A stretch of DNA of 64,000 nt from Mycobacterium sp. Aquia_216 (GCF_026723865.1 NZ_CP113529.1:2294001-2358000), one strand, 5' to 3'. Positions 1 through 9,213 are shown, numbered from the stretch's first letter. The notes: generated by a model from the sequence alone, not told the origin. Numbers and translations: made by a program.

Positions 1-59
1 TGCGTTGCTATCCAAGTTGATAACCGGACTAGTGCCGAATGAGGGTCCCTAGCAACCGT

Positions 60-953
60 TTACAGCGAGCCGATGCTGGATTGGGGGTTGAGCGCGAAAC
101 CCCAGTCGAACAAGCTGCCGGCTTGATCCCAGTACGTCGGTCCGCCCGGCTTGACCAGCCCGTACATCATCGCCACCACCAACCGGCGTCCGCCGCGGGA
201 AGCGGCGCCGACGAAGGTCTTGCGCGCGGCGTTGGTGAACCCGGTCTTGCCGCCGATGGCGCCGGGATAGCGGGTCAGCAGTTCGTCCTGGTTGGTGATC
301 AGTTGGTCGCCCCCACCAGGCCCGTCGCCCGGGAACATCGCCGACGGCTCGGCGGTGATGTGGGCGAACAGCGGGTTGGCCATCGCGGCCCGGAAGATGA
401 CCGCCAGGTCGTGTGCGGTCGAGGCGCCGGAGCCACCGGGGCCGTCCAGGCCAGACGGGGTGGCCGCGTGGGTGTTGGTCGCCCCGAGTGAGGCGGCCTT
501 CGCGTTCATCATCGCCACCGTCGCGTCGGGGCCGCCCAGCAGCTGCGCCAGCGTGTTGGCGGCATCGTTGCCGGAGACCAGCAGCAGCCCGTCGAGCAGC
601 TGCCGCGCGGTGTAGGTGCGGCCGGGTTTGATGCCCACGCAATTGCACTCGACCTGGGTGTCGGCGACATCGGCGACGACGGTGGAGTCCAGGTTCACCC
701 GGTCGAGGACCACCAGCGCCAGCAGCACCTTGATCGTGCTCGCGGGCGGATGGGCGACGTTCGCGTCGCGGTCGGCCAGCACCTGACCGCTGTCGAGGTC
801 GGCAAGGATCCAGGTCTGGGCCGGGCCGTCGGGGATCGGGACCGATCCGATCGGCTGCATGGCGTCGGCCCGCGACGTCGGGGCGGCGGCGGCGCTGATG
901 CCGGCACCGGCGACCGTGAGCAGAGCAGCGAGTGCGGCGACGAGTTTCCGCAT
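60..953 (-). CDS. dacB2: D-alanyl-D-alanine carboxypeptidase (peptidase S11)
   Basis: Penicillin-binding serine carboxypeptidase that trims the terminal D-Ala of peptidoglycan stem peptides outside the membrane. An Ala-rich signal peptide covers residues 1-30. The three active-site motifs appear in the expected order: STIK at 72-75, SGN at 127-129 and KTG at 236-238. At 297 aa it is a short S11 enzyme without a C-terminal amphipathic anchor. The frame runs 13 codons further up to a TTG, but the ATG at 953 starts the signal peptide and lies 8 nt after a TACACT hexamer, so I use the ATG. In M. tuberculosis the equivalent neighbour of the rpsP operon is Rv2911 (dacB2); orthology is inferred from synteny and motifs. 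Confidence 0.9.
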   Translation of the reverse strand: MRKLVAALAALLTVAGAGISAAAAPTSRADAMQPIGSVPIPDGPAQTWILADLDSGQVLADRDANVAHPPASTIKVLLALVVLDRVNLDSTVVADVADTQVECNCVGIKPGRTYTARQLLDGLLLVSGNDAANTLAQLLGGPDATVAMMNAKAASLGATNTHAATPSGLDGPGGSGASTAHDLAVIFRAAMANPLFAHITAEPSAMFPGDGPGGGDQLITNQDELLTRYPGAIGGKTGFTNAARKTFVGAASRGGRRLVVAMMYGLVKPGGPTYWDQAGSLFDWGFALNPQSSIGSL

Positions 954-961
954 GGGCGCAA

Positions 962-967
962 AGTGTA
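962..967 (-). promoter_or_regulatory. Candidate -10 element of dacB2
   Basis: TACACT on the minus strand, 8 nt before the ATG of dacB2. It fits the mycobacterial TANNNT -10 pattern and implies an almost leaderless mRNA. No clear -35 is visible. Confidence 0.4.
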
Positions 968-1180
968 ACTTCCTGGCCCCGGAAGCGCCCAAGGAGCCGC
1001 TACCTCACGGGCATCTCGGCGATCTCGACCCGATCGACCATGCCGCCGGCGAGCTCGAACGTGGGCCCGGCACGCGAATTCCGCAATCGCTCGTGCTGGT
1101 TCGACTCGGTCGGCGATGGACCGAGACGAATGGCGACCAGCCGAGCCGAACCCCGCTCGCGGATCGTGTTGAATCGAGGC

Positions 1181-1612
1181 ATGTTGAGCCTGGCCGAAAT
1201 TTCCGACCGTCTGGAGATCCAGCAGCTGATGGTGGACTATTCCACCGCCATTGACCAGCGGCGATTCGACGATTTGGACAAGGTATTCACCGAAGACGCA
1301 TACATCGATTACACGGCCCTAGGTGGGATCGAAGGCCGTTTTCCCGAGGTCAAGAAGTGGCTGTCGGAGGTGCTGCCGACGTTTCCGGTGTACGCGCACA
1401 TGCTCGGGAACTTCTCGGTGCAGATCGACGGCGATAAGGCCTCGTCACGGGTTATCTGCTTCAACCCGATGGTCTTTCCCGGCGGCCGCGAAACCAAGCA
1501 AGACCAGGTGATGTTCTGCGGGCTCTGGTACGACGACGAGTTCGTGCGTAGGCCGGAGGGCTGGCGGATGACGCGCCGGGTCGAGACGAAGGTCTTCCAG
1601 AAGATCATGTGA
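1181..1612 (+). CDS. SnoaL/NTF2-like protein of unknown function
   Basis: A 143-residue protein with the SnoaL/NTF2-like cone fold expected from its opening helix ([13 protein letters not shown]), followed by a DKVFTEDA segment near residues 29-36. The family includes polyketide cyclases, dehydratases and many uncharacterised proteins, so no reaction can be named. No signal peptide or membrane segment is present, suggesting a cytosolic protein. The frame is open 83 codons upstream but that part looks like non-coding read-through. The ATG at 1181 follows a GAGG and begins the conserved helix. It is transcribed divergently from dacB2 and sits just upstream of the ribosomal operon, the position of Rv2910c in M. 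tuberculosis. Confidence 0.75.
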   Translation: MLSLAEISDRLEIQQLMVDYSTAIDQRRFDDLDKVFTEDAYIDYTALGGIEGRFPEVKKWLSEVLPTFPVYAHMLGNFSVQIDGDKASSRVICFNPMVFPGGRETKQDQVMFCGLWYDDEFVRRPEGWRMTRRVETKVFQKIM

Positions 1613-1671
1613 GGCCGCCTCGAACGCCGCGCAGGCGCCGCGGCTGGGCGAATTTCTGCTGAAGCCCCTCG

Positions 1672-1683
1672 TTCTGGCACAAT
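1672..1683 (+). promoter_or_regulatory. Candidate rpsP operon promoter (TTCTGGCACAAT)
   Basis: The 11-mer TCTGGCACAAT is shared with the rplS upstream region, and GGCACAAT recurs exactly 6 nt before the dxr start codon, where it can only be a -10 element. Read the same way, CACAAT (1678-1683) is the rpsP -10, with transcription starting near 1690 and a leader of about 130 nt. A small GGCGG-CTGT-CCGCC hairpin follows at once. Confidence 0.5.
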
Positions 1684-1820
1684 GGGCGGCTGTCCGCCGC
1701 GTGACCCGCCCCTGCCCGGGGTGCTTGTTCGGCGGTCATACACGCGAGGCAAAACCGGACCCGGGCATCCCGCCCCGATCGCTGAATTGCAGCGTGACAC
1801 ACAGGAGAAATCGCTTAACC

Positions 1821-2321
1821 ATGGCTGTGAAGATCAAGCTGACTCGGCTTGGCAAAATCCGCAATCCCCAGTACCGCATCGCCGTCGCCGACGCCCGCAA
1901 CCGGCGCGACGGCCGCTCGATCGAGGTGATCGGCCGGTACCACCCGAAGGAAGACCCGAGCCTGATCGAAATCAACTCCGAGCGGGCCCAGTACTGGCTT
2001 TCGGTCGGGGCGCAGCCGACCGAACCCGTCCTCAAGTTGCTGAAGATCACCGGCGACTGGCAGAAGTTCAAGGGCCTGCCCGGTGCCGAGGGCACCCTAC
2101 AGGTCAAGCAGCCCAAGCCGAGCAAGCTGGACCTGTTCAACGCCGCGCTGGCCGAGGCGGACGGCGGACCGACCACCGAGGCCACGAAGCCGAAGAAGAA
2201 GGCCCCGCCCAAGAAGGCCGCGAAAGCCGACGAGGCCCCGGCTGACCCGGCCGAAGCCCCGGCTGAGGCCGCCGAGGGTGGCGCGCAGCCCGAACCGGCC
2301 GAATCTTCTACGGAAAGCTGA
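1821..2321 (+). CDS. rpsP: 30S ribosomal protein S16
   Basis: Ribosomal protein bS16, a structural part of the 30S subunit. The N-terminus [20 protein letters not shown] and the region up to about residue 95 are the conserved S16 core. From about residue 105 a low-complexity tail rich in Ala, Lys, Pro and Glu doubles the usual bacterial length of about 80-90 aa; this extension is typical of mycobacterial S16. The ATG at 1821 has an AGGAG 13 nt upstream. The frame stays open 40 codons further up, but that part lacks S16 similarity. First gene of the rpsP-khpA-rimM-trmD operon (gap of 9 nt to khpA). Confidence 0.97.
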   Translation: MAVKIKLTRLGKIRNPQYRIAVADARNRRDGRSIEVIGRYHPKEDPSLIEINSERAQYWLSVGAQPTEPVLKLLKITGDWQKFKGLPGAEGTLQVKQPKPSKLDLFNAALAEADGGPTTEATKPKKKAPPKKAAKADEAPADPAEAPAEAAEGGAQPEPAESSTES

Positions 2322-2330
2322 CCCACCGCG

Positions 2331-2573
2331 ATGAGTACGGTCGTCGTCGACGCTGTTGAGCATCTGGTCCGCGGAATCGTGGACAACCCTGACGATGTCC
2401 GGGTGGACCTGGTGACGAGCCGCCGTGGGCGCACTGTCGAGGTTCATGTCCATCCCGACGATCTGGGCAAAGTGATCGGTCGCGGGGGACGTACCGCGAC
2501 GGCGTTGCGCACGCTGGTCGCCGGTATCGGTGGCCGCGGCATTCGCGTCGACGTGGTGGACACCGACCAGTAG
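2331..2573 (+). CDS. khpA: KH-domain RNA-binding protein KhpA
   Basis: A single type II KH domain of 80 residues. The RNA-contacting GxxG loop is seen as IGRGGRTA near residues 48-55. In other bacteria KhpA pairs with KhpB (Jag/EloR) and binds many transcripts, affecting cell elongation; that role here is family knowledge, not something the sequence shows. Its place between rpsP and rimM is conserved in Actinobacteria (Rv2908c in M. tuberculosis) and points to a link with ribosome biogenesis. The ATG follows rpsP by only 9 nt, so translation is probably coupled. Confidence 0.9.
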   Translation: MSTVVVDAVEHLVRGIVDNPDDVRVDLVTSRRGRTVEVHVHPDDLGKVIGRGGRTATALRTLVAGIGGRGIRVDVVDTDQ

Positions 2574-2586
2574 GCCGGGGGCGCTC

Positions 2587-3120
2587 ATGGAGCTGCTCGT
2601 CGGACGGGTCGTGAAGGCACACGGCGTCACCGGCGAGGTGGTCGTGGAAGTTCACACCGACGACCCCGCCGACCGGTTTGCGTCGGGTAGCACGTTGCGT
2701 GCCAAGCCATCCCGCGGCCGCGGAGCAGAGGGCAGCTACGTGGTCGCGGCCGCGCGCGAACACGGCGGGCGGCTGCTGGTGCGACTGGCCGGAGTGGACA
2801 GCCGCGACGGCGCGGACGCGTTGCGGGGCAGCCTGTTCGTGGTGGACTCCGATGATCTGCCACCGATCGACGAGGCCGACACCTATTACGACCACCAGCT
2901 CGAAGGCCTGCAGGTGCGCACCGCGACGGGACAAGATGTCGGGATCGTCGCCGAGGTGCTGCACACCGCCGCCGGAGAGTTGCTGGCGGTGCACCGCACC
3001 GACGGCGACGAAACCCGGGAAGTATTGGTGCCGTTCGTGAATGCGATCGTCACGTCGGTGTCACTGGACGACCGGATGGTCGAGATCGATCCGCCCGAGG
3101 GTCTGCTGGACCTGGCGTAG
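2587..3120 (+). CDS. rimM: Ribosome maturation factor RimM
   Basis: Cytosolic factor that binds S19 and helps the 30S head mature. The 177-residue length fits. The N-terminal RimM barrel starts [20 protein letters not shown] (residues 3-22). The C-terminal PRC-barrel-like part includes [11 protein letters not shown] and an [11 protein letters not shown] segment, which corresponds to the usual LIPFV(P)A motif. The ATG at 2587 lies 13 nt after the khpA stop; the open frame to 2530 overlaps khpA and is ignored. trmD follows after 15 nt, so the rpsP-khpA-rimM-trmD set is one operon. Confidence 0.95.
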   Translation: MELLVGRVVKAHGVTGEVVVEVHTDDPADRFASGSTLRAKPSRGRGAEGSYVVAAAREHGGRLLVRLAGVDSRDGADALRGSLFVVDSDDLPPIDEADTYYDHQLEGLQVRTATGQDVGIVAEVLHTAAGELLAVHRTDGDETREVLVPFVNAIVTSVSLDDRMVEIDPPEGLLDLA

Positions 3121-3135
3121 CAGGGGCGCATCGAC

Positions 3136-3831
3136 ATGAAGATCGACGTGGTCACGATTTTTCCGGCCTACCTGGACCCGCTGCGGCAATCGTTGCCGGG
3201 CAAGGCAATTGCGTCGGGCCTGGTCGACCTGCGGGTACACGACCTGCGGGGGTGGACCCGCGATGTGCATCGCTCGGTGGACGACGCGCCTTACGGCGGC
3301 GGCCCGGGGATGGTGATGAGAGCGCCGGTGTGGGGCGACGCGCTGGATGAAATATGTTCCAGTGAAACACTATTGGTGGTGCCGACTCCCGCCGGCGCGG
3401 TGTTCAATCAGGCCACTGCCCGGCGCTGGAGCGCCGAGAAGCACGTGGTGTTCGCCTGCGGCCGCTACGAGGGCATCGACCAGCGCGTCGTCGAAGACGC
3501 CGGCCGCCGCATGCGGGTCGAGGAAGTCTCGATCGGCGACTACGTGCTGCCGGGCGGGGAGTCGGCGGCGATCGTGATGATCGAGGCCGTGCTGCGCCTG
3601 CTGACCGGTGTGCTGGGCAATCCCGCTTCACACCGGGAGGATTCGCACTCGCCGGTGCTCGAGGGACTTTTGGAGGGGCCCAGCTACACCCGGCCGCCGA
3701 GCTGGCGGGGCCTCGACGTCCCCGAGGTGCTGCTGTCCGGCGATCACGCGCGCATCTCGGCGTGGCGCCGGGAGGTTTCGCTGCAGCGCACTCGCGAGCG
3801 TCGCCCCGATCTGGAGCCGGGCGGCGCCTAG
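3136..3831 (+). CDS. trmD: tRNA (guanine-N1)-methyltransferase TrmD
   Basis: Methylates N1 of G37 in tRNAs to prevent +1 frameshifting, using S-adenosylmethionine. It is a SPOUT-fold enzyme that acts as a dimer. Visible family motifs: [10 protein letters not shown] at the start, [13 protein letters not shown] near residues 49-61, the knot region [12 protein letters not shown] and [11 protein letters not shown], and the ASHREDSH segment carrying the catalytic Asp. The 231-residue length is normal. A GGGGC 10 nt before the ATG serves as ribosome binding site. The stop codon overlaps the lppW stop tail to tail in a single CTAG (3828-3831), so the two converging messages share their 3' ends. Confidence 0.96.
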   Translation: MKIDVVTIFPAYLDPLRQSLPGKAIASGLVDLRVHDLRGWTRDVHRSVDDAPYGGGPGMVMRAPVWGDALDEICSSETLLVVPTPAGAVFNQATARRWSAEKHVVFACGRYEGIDQRVVEDAGRRMRVEEVSIGDYVLPGGESAAIVMIEAVLRLLTGVLGNPASHREDSHSPVLEGLLEGPSYTRPPSWRGLDVPEVLLSGDHARISAWRREVSLQRTRERRPDLEPGGA

Positions 3832-4796
3832 GAGGAGCTGGAGGCGATCCGGCCGTTGGGGAACATCGTCTTGACGGCCTGGGTGATCGTGTCGCGCGCC
3901 GTCGCGTCGTCGGAGGACTGCAGGGACTCGACGACCACGATGTAGCGGCGGTCCGAGCCCACCACGCCGGTCGACAGGTGCATCCACTCGGTGCCGATGC
4001 AGCACATCCAGCCTTGCTTGACCGCCACCGGCTCCGCGAACAGGCCGTCGGGGATGCCGAACCGCTGCGGGTACCCGTCGATCCCGTTCGGGGTGGACTG
4101 GGCCAGATCGTTGACGATGATCTTGGCCCGTTCCGCGGGCAGCCCACCGCTCCCGTCGAGCAGCTTGTCGTAGTAGTGGATCACGTCGGTCAGCGAGCTC
4201 ATCGTGTTCCACCAGCGCCCGTCCGAGGGCGGGGTGGTCGACGACAGCCCGTAGCGGCCCGCCACCTGGGTGATGATGTTGTCGCCGCCGCCCTGACCCC
4301 AGAACCTCTCGGCGGCGCCGTCGTCGGACGATTGCAACATGACGTCCAGTGCCCGGCGGTCGTCGGGGGACAGGGTGGTCTTGCCCTGGGCTTCCTGGAG
4401 CAGCAGGTCGTCGGCGATGAACAGCTTGGCCACCGAGGCCGTGCCGATGATCTGGGTGTTGCCGTTGGAGATCAGCTCATGCGTCTTGCGGTCCAGGATG
4501 CCCACCGAGAGCGTGGCCCCGCTGGCGGCGGCCTGGTCGGTGGCCTGCTGCATGCGTTCCTGCAACCCGCCGAGAGTTCCGCTGGGCGCTACCTGCAGCG
4601 CGCCCGGCGCCTCGGGCGCCTCGATGGTGTCCAGCAGCAGCTGAACGAGTTGCGGTTGGTGATCGGACGCGGCGGGGGCGGCGTTACTGGACACCTTGGT
4701 CTGGGCTTTTGCCGCTAGCCGTGCCTCGTCGCACCCGGCCAGCACCAGGGTCACCGCCGCGACGGCGGCGAGCGCGGTGTGCGGGCGTACACGCAT
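3828..4796 (-). CDS. lppW: LppW-like lipoprotein with beta-lactamase-type fold
   Basis: An exported lipoprotein: hydrophobic signal followed by the lipobox LAGC, with the lipidated Cys at residue 22. The mature part resembles a class A beta-lactamase/transpeptidase domain: an SxxK-like SVAK at 121-124, an SDD at 157-159 in the SDN position, and KQG at 260-262 where active enzymes carry KTG. Catalytic activity is therefore uncertain; the M. tuberculosis counterpart by position is LppW (Rv2905). The frame extends 41 codons upstream, but the ATG at 4796 begins the signal peptide and is preceded by GGAGAAG, a good ribosome binding site. Confidence 0.85.
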   Translation of the reverse strand: MRVRPHTALAAVAAVTLVLAGCDEARLAAKAQTKVSSNAAPAASDHQPQLVQLLLDTIEAPEAPGALQVAPSGTLGGLQERMQQATDQAAASGATLSVGILDRKTHELISNGNTQIIGTASVAKLFIADDLLLQEAQGKTTLSPDDRRALDVMLQSSDDGAAERFWGQGGGDNIITQVAGRYGLSSTTPPSDGRWWNTMSSLTDVIHYYDKLLDGSGGLPAERAKIIVNDLAQSTPNGIDGYPQRFGIPDGLFAEPVAVKQGWMCCIGTEWMHLSTGVVGSDRRYIVVVESLQSSDDATARDTITQAVKTMFPNGRIASSSS

Positions 4797-5137
4797 CTTT
4801 TCTTCTCCCAAGTCCTCCGACGTAAACCTGCATGTGGGCGGCCTTACCGCAATCTGCCCGGGCGTCTTCGAGTTCGGGTAGCGACTAGCGTGTTTGCCCC
4901 AGTCATATGTACCACTCACCAGCGCCTTTGGCGCAGCATGAACCGCAGGGTTTACCTGTGATTTTCAATGCATGCGGGGTGTCTGGCACAATTGACCAGT
5001 TGTCTCCAGCGGCTGCCGGCCGGCCGGGCCGCTTTCTGTCTGCTGCGAGATACGACCCAAAGCCCGAATCGGCTTAACGACCACCCCTGCGTGCGGGCAG
5101 TTGCCGCACGCCGCGACCTCAAGGAAGTGTCTCTCGC
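4797..5137 (+). other. Divergent lppW-rplS intergenic region
   Basis: No gene seen in these 341 bases. The left part is the lppW leader. The right part holds the TCTGGCACAAT promoter motif, then a GC-rich inverted repeat (about 5010-5031) followed by TTTCTGTCT, which could be an attenuator in the rplS leader, and finally the AAGGAAG ribosome binding site. Confidence 0.5.
4981..4992 (+). promoter_or_regulatory. Candidate rplS promoter (GTCTGGCACAAT)
   Basis: Shares TCTGGCACAAT with the rpsP upstream region. CACAAT (4987-4992) is taken as the -10, giving a transcription start near 4999 and a leader of about 139 nt. A TTTTCA lies 19 nt upstream of it, matching the spacing of TTTCTG before the rpsP copy. 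Confidence 0.5.
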
Positions 5138-5479
5138 ATGAACAGGCTGGACTTCGTCGATCAGGCGTCGCTACGCGACGACATCCCGGCCTTCAGTCCG
5201 GGCGACACCATCAACGTGCACGTCAAGGTCATCGAGGGCGCCAAGGAGCGTGTCCAGGTGTTCAAGGGTGTGGTGATCCGTCGGCAGGGCGGTGGCGTCC
5301 GTGAGACCTTCACCGTGCGCAAGGAGAGCTACGGCGTGGGCGTCGAGCGGACCTTCCCGGTGCATTCGCCGAACATCGACCATATCGAGGTGGTGACCCG
5401 TGGCGATGTCCGCCGCGCAAAGCTCTACTACCTGCGTGAACTTCGCGGCAAGAAGGCCAAGATCAAGGAAAAGCGCTGA
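5138..5479 (+). CDS. rplS: 50S ribosomal protein L19
   Basis: Ribosomal protein bL19, found at the interface of the two ribosomal subunits. The 113-residue length and conserved segments ([65 protein letters not shown]) are diagnostic. The ATG follows AAGGAAG at a suitable distance. It is transcribed from its own promoter region with a leader of about 140 nt. lepB follows after about 90 nt with its own -10-like element, so rplS may be largely monocistronic. Confidence 0.97.
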   Translation: MNRLDFVDQASLRDDIPAFSPGDTINVHVKVIEGAKERVQVFKGVVIRRQGGGVRETFTVRKESYGVGVERTFPVHSPNIDHIEVVTRGDVRRAKLYYLRELRGKKAKIKEKR

Positions 5480-5557
5480 CCGCGCGCGTCTCGGCGGGCG
5501 CTGCGGCGCGCCTATTTGGTTTCGAAGACGCTTTACAAACACCCAAACTGTGCTGGC

Positions 5558-5563
5558 TACTCT
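5558..5563 (+). promoter_or_regulatory. Candidate leaderless -10 of lepB
   Basis: TACTCT lies exactly 6 nt before the GTG start of lepB, which suits the mycobacterial leaderless pattern (TANNNT, then 6-7 nt, then the start codon). Confidence 0.5.
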
Positions 5564-5569
5564 GATCTC

Positions 5570-6487
5570 GTGACGGATTCCACGGACTCACCTGAGCCCC
5601 AGTCCGAGCCTGGTCAGTCGGAGCCGAAGGTCTCCACGCGCGCACCAGACGCATCCTCGGACGAAGTGGACGAGGCCAACGACGTGCCCGAACCCGGCTC
5701 CGAGTCGGAGCTCGAAGCTGGGGATGCTTCCGACGCGGAGCAGCCGGAACCCAAGAAGAAGTCCGCGCTGCGCGAGCTGACGATTCTGGCGGTTACCGCG
5801 ATCGTCCTCTACTACGTCATGTTGACGTTCGTGGCGCGGCCGTACCTGATTCCGTCCGAATCCATGGAGCCCACGCTGCACGGATGCGCCGGCTGTGTCG
5901 GTGACCGGATCATGGTCGACAAGCTGAGTTACCGCTTCGGCTCGCCGCATCCCGGCGATGTCATCGTCTTCAAAGGGCCGCCGTCCTGGAATGTCGGGTA
6001 CAAGTCGATCCGGTCTCCCAACACCGCGCTGCGCTGGGTCCAGAACGCGCTGTCGTTCGTCGGTTTCGTGCCTCCGGACGAGAACGACCTGGTGAAGCGG
6101 GTCATCGCGACCGGCGGGCAGACGGTGCAGTGCCGGGCCGACTCCGGGTTGACGGTCGACGGAAAGCCGCTCAAGGAGCCGTACCTGAGTCCGAACACCA
6201 TGATGGCCGACCCGTCGGTCTACCCGTGCCTGGGCAGCGAGTTCGGGCCGGTCACCGTACCGGACGGACGGTTGTGGGTGATGGGTGACAACCGCACTCA
6301 CTCGGCGGACTCGCGCGCCCACTGCACCAGCACCCCGACCGACGCCCTCAAAGGCATTCTGTGCACCGGCGACCCGATGTCGGGGACGGTGCCGGTGGCC
6401 AACGTCATCGGCAAGGCCAGGTTCATCGTCTGGCCGCCGACACGATGGGGTGGCGTGGGTTCGGTGAACCCACAGCAAGGCCAATAG
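5570..6487 (+). CDS. lepB: Signal peptidase I
   Basis: Type I signal peptidase, which cleaves signal peptides from exported proteins at the outer face of the membrane. An acidic, Pro-rich cytoplasmic extension (residues 1-66) precedes one membrane segment (about 69-89). The Ser-Lys dyad is visible: Ser98 in PSESMEPT and Lys176 in [10 protein letters not shown]. The [10 protein letters not shown] box near residues 243-252 is also present. At 305 aa it is slightly longer than M. tuberculosis LepB because of the N-terminal extension. The GTG at 5570 is chosen over an ATG 18 codons upstream because of the TACTCT -10 element 6 nt before it. rnhB starts 2 nt after the stop. Confidence 0.94.
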   Translation: MTDSTDSPEPQSEPGQSEPKVSTRAPDASSDEVDEANDVPEPGSESELEAGDASDAEQPEPKKKSALRELTILAVTAIVLYYVMLTFVARPYLIPSESMEPTLHGCAGCVGDRIMVDKLSYRFGSPHPGDVIVFKGPPSWNVGYKSIRSPNTALRWVQNALSFVGFVPPDENDLVKRVIATGGQTVQCRADSGLTVDGKPLKEPYLSPNTMMADPSVYPCLGSEFGPVTVPDGRLWVMGDNRTHSADSRAHCTSTPTDALKGILCTGDPMSGTVPVANVIGKARFIVWPPTRWGGVGSVNPQQGQ

Positions 6488-6489
6488 TC

Positions 6490-7221
6490 ATGGCCACGAC
6501 GTGGCCACCGCGCACGGTGATCCGCAAATCGACGGGACTGCGCACCCTGGAGTCCGCCCTGCACCGCAGCGGCCTGGGGCCGGTGGCCGGAGTGGACGAA
6601 GTGGGCCGCGGCGCCTGCGCGGGCCCGCTGGTGGTGGCGGCTTGCGTATTGGGGCCGAATCGCCTGGAAAGCCTTGCCGCCCTTGATGATTCGAAGAAAC
6701 TCACTGAGAAGGTGCGGGAGCGGCTGTTCCCGCTGATCCGCCGGTACGCGGTTGCCTATCACGTGGTGTTCATCCCTTCGGTCGAAGTCGACCGGCGCGG
6801 CGTCCACGTCGCCAATATCGAAGGCATGCGACGCGCGGTGGCCGGTCTGTCGGTGCGCCCCGGCTATGTGCTGAGCGACGGCTTTCGCGTGCCCGGCCTG
6901 CCGATGCCGTCTTTGCCGGTGGTCGGTGGGGACGCCGCCGCCGCCTGCATCGCCGCCGCCAGTGTCCTGGCGAAGGTCAGCCGGGATCGGCTGATGGTCG
7001 CGATGGAGGCCGACCACCCCGGCTACGGCTTCGCCGACCACAAGGGCTACAGCACACCCGCGCACAGCATGGCGCTGAGCCGGCTGGGGCCCTGCGCTGA
7101 GCACCGCTATTCGTTCATCAACGTTCGGCGCGTGGCCTCGCTATCCGGGGACGGCTCCCGCACGCGGGTGGTTGCCGAATGCAAACCGGACCCTCCGGGC
7201 GAGCGTGGCGAACACCGGTGA
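6490..7221 (+). CDS. rnhB: Ribonuclease HII
   Basis: Cleaves the RNA strand of RNA-DNA hybrids and removes single ribonucleotides from DNA. The RNase HII active-site signature [13 protein letters not shown] is at residues 34-46, with the acidic pair Asp36 and Glu37. Further acidic residues come from LSDGF near residue 135 and the SRDRLM/DHPGYGF region. The 243-residue length is normal; the last 25 residues or so are a variable polar tail. The ATG at 6490 comes 2 nt after the lepB stop, so translation is probably coupled. Confidence 0.95.
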   Translation: MATTWPPRTVIRKSTGLRTLESALHRSGLGPVAGVDEVGRGACAGPLVVAACVLGPNRLESLAALDDSKKLTEKVRERLFPLIRRYAVAYHVVFIPSVEVDRRGVHVANIEGMRRAVAGLSVRPGYVLSDGFRVPGLPMPSLPVVGGDAAAACIAAASVLAKVSRDRLMVAMEADHPGYGFADHKGYSTPAHSMALSRLGPCAEHRYSFINVRRVASLSGDGSRTRVVAECKPDPPGERGEHR

Positions 7222-7332
7222 GGAAAGATGGAAGCAGACTTCTCACCCGGCGAGCATGCTGTCGGTCCGCGGCCCGAACGGGAAGTCGGGGAAACTGGCA
7301 GGGAAAAGGACGTCTGAGCAGATGAGTGGCAG

Positions 7333-7638
7333 ATGAGTGCTGAGGATCTCGAGAAGTACGAGACCGAGATGGAGCTCTCGCTCTACCGCGAATACAAGGA
7401 CATCGTCGGCCAGTTCAGCTACGTGGTGGAAACCGAACGGCGCTTCTACCTGGCCAACAGCGTGGAGATGGTCCCGCGCAACGCCGACGGCGAGGTCTAC
7501 TTCGAGCTGCGCCTCTCCGACGCCTGGGTCTGGGACATGTACCGGCCGGCCCGGTTCGTCAAACAGGTGCGGGTGGTCACCTTCAAAGACGTCAACATCG
7601 AAGAAGTCGAGAAGCCCGAGCTGCGGTTGCCCGAATAG
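7333..7638 (+). CDS. DUF2469 family protein
   Basis: A 101-residue acidic cytosolic protein found throughout Actinobacteria next to rnhB (Rv2901c in M. tuberculosis). The sequence begins MSAEDLEKYETEMELSLYRE and ends with a short EVEKPELRLPE tail; the core is rich in aromatic and acidic residues. It has no signal peptide, membrane segment or recognised catalytic motif, and its function is unknown to me. It is separated from rnhB by 111 nt that contain a possible 29-codon ORF. The stop codon is one base from the convergent stop of the GAF-ANTAR gene. Confidence 0.9.
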   Translation: MSAEDLEKYETEMELSLYREYKDIVGQFSYVVETERRFYLANSVEMVPRNADGEVYFELRLSDAWVWDMYRPARFVKQVRVVTFKDVNIEEVEKPELRLPE

Positions 7639-7639
7639 C

Positions 7640-8410
7640 CTAGGTGCCGGGCGGAAGCTGTTGTTCGCCGTTGGACGGCAGGCTGCCGCGCCGTTCGATG
7701 ACCTCCCGCGCGACGTCGGCCAGCTTGATGTTCAGGGCCTGCGAGTGCCGGCGTAGCAGGTCGAACGCCTCCTCTTCGGTCAGGTCGTGCAGCAGCATCA
7801 GCATGCCGACGGCCTTGCCGATTTCGCGGTTGCTGAGCAGTCCCCGGCGCAGGCTGGCGGCATCTTCCCCCTTGGCTACCGCGTTGATGGCCACGCTGGC
7901 GAACGAGGCGAGCACCGCCGCCCGTCCGGCGGACTCGGCGTCGAAACTGTTGGGGGTGTCGCTGAACAGATTGAGCGCGGCCCCTTTGCGGTTGTTGACC
8001 AGCAGCCGAAATCCCATGGCTCCGCGCACCGGTGTCTCCTCGAGGAGCATGGCCGCGAACTTGGGCCAATGGGGCGCCGTCGTCAGGTCCGCGTCGATCT
8101 GGGGAGTTTCCTCCTCGATCGCGTCGAGGCACGGGCCGTCGCCGGCACGCAGTTCCAACTCGTCAATTTTCCTCGCGAGCCCGTCGCTCGCACCGACGGT
8201 GACATACCGACCGTTGTCGAGTATCAACAGGCTGGCGTGGTCACAGCCGCGGACGGTCAGGGTCGCGGCGACGCAGATCGCTGCATACATCTCGTTCACG
8301 TCGGAGCCTTGGTAGATGATCTCGGCGAGGGCGGCGAAAACCGTCGCCGGATCGGCCTTCTCTCCGCCGGGTAACGACGCTTCCGTGCCGGCCTTCGATT
8401 CGTCTGCCAT
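7640..8410 (-). CDS. GAF-ANTAR domain regulator
   Basis: A 256-residue soluble regulator. Residues about 25-170 form a GAF sensor domain (conserved pieces AAICVAATLTVRGCDHASL and AGDGPCLDAI). Residues about 185-240 form an ANTAR domain (SNREIGKAVGMLMLLHDLTE followed by AFDLLRRHSQ), which binds RNA two-hexaloop structures and prevents transcription termination. The ligand and target RNAs are not evident. The frame is open 21 codons upstream; the ATG at 8410, preceded by GTGAGG, is preferred. The gene converges on the DUF2469 gene and is divergent from the fdhF remnant, so there is no operon context to suggest its regulon. Confidence 0.88.
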   Translation of the reverse strand: MADESKAGTEASLPGGEKADPATVFAALAEIIYQGSDVNEMYAAICVAATLTVRGCDHASLLILDNGRYVTVGASDGLARKIDELELRAGDGPCLDAIEEETPQIDADLTTAPHWPKFAAMLLEETPVRGAMGFRLLVNNRKGAALNLFSDTPNSFDAESAGRAAVLASFASVAINAVAKGEDAASLRRGLLSNREIGKAVGMLMLLHDLTEEEAFDLLRRHSQALNIKLADVAREVIERRGSLPSNGEQQLPPGT

Positions 8411-8664
8411 GTTGTGCCTCACTTCCGGCGCAGTCGGCGGCGTGATCCCGGCCCGCTGCGCCCCCAAACCCATTCATTCGCGGCCAGTGCAGATGCGGTG
8501 CACTGAGGCGGCAACCGACGAGCCAAGTCGAGACTAGAGCAAGCGTAGGCGTTGACCACCGACTTCGGGGTTCAGGGTTTGAGTTCGCATTGAACTTCGG
8601 CGACAGCCCGGCTGGGGCGCGGCACTGAAATCGGCTGCGCGCGCGGGCGACCGCGTCGCCAAGG

Positions 8665-8670
8665 TAATTT
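8665..8670 (+). promoter_or_regulatory. Candidate leaderless -10 of the fdhF remnant-fdhD unit
   Basis: TAATTT lies 6 nt before the GTG start of the fdhF remnant. It suggests the original fdhF promoter still drives the remnant and, through coupling, fdhD. Confidence 0.45.
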
Positions 8671-8676
8671 GAGTCG

Positions 8677-9213
8677 GTGAGTTTTGCGCGCCGATCGGTG
8701 TCTCGCGACGTTGCGGTCGACTACGACGGGCATTCGATCACCATCGCGCCGCGAAAGCACGAGGCGGCGGGCGGACCGGCGGTAATGGCCTCGCTACAAC
8801 GGGGGGTGGAGCAGATGGGTGCGCTACGCACCGCGGCGGCGGTGGCCCGGCTGAATCAGCGCAACGGCTTTGACTGCCCGGGTCGCGCGTGGCCCGAAGA
8901 GCACGGCGGAGGCAAGCCCGCCGAGTTCTGCGAGAACGGCGCGAAGGCAGTCGCCGAGGAGGCCACCAAGCGCACCGTCACACCCGAGTTTTTCGCGCGC
9001 CATTCCGTGGCCGAGTTGTTGGCGAAGCCCGAGCACTGGCTGTCCCAGCGGGGGCGCCTCACCCACCCGATGGTGTTGCGGCCCGGCGAAGGGCACCACC
9101 GACCGATCAGCTGGGAAGGTGCCTACCGGGACTTCCTGGTGGTGGCCTATTCGACTCCGGTCGGCAATGCGGCGGCCATTGCGGCCGGGCCCGGCGGCGG
9201 TGCGATCGCCTGA
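8677..9213 (+). pseudogene. fdhF remnant: internally deleted FdhF/YdeP-type molybdopterin oxidoreductase
   Basis: The first 150 residues or so match the N-terminus of the FdhF/YdeP oxidoreductases (about 760-780 aa): [58 protein letters not shown]. Directly after comes [16 protein letters not shown], which I recall as lying close to the C-terminus of the same family, then an unrelated GPGGGAIA and stop. About 570 codons, including all molybdopterin-binding regions, are gone, and the usual CPGCAWP has become CPGRAWP. The frame is still open (178 aa), starts with a leaderless-type GTG and ends in a TGATG overlap with fdhD. It cannot be a working oxidoreductase. Confidence 0.8.
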
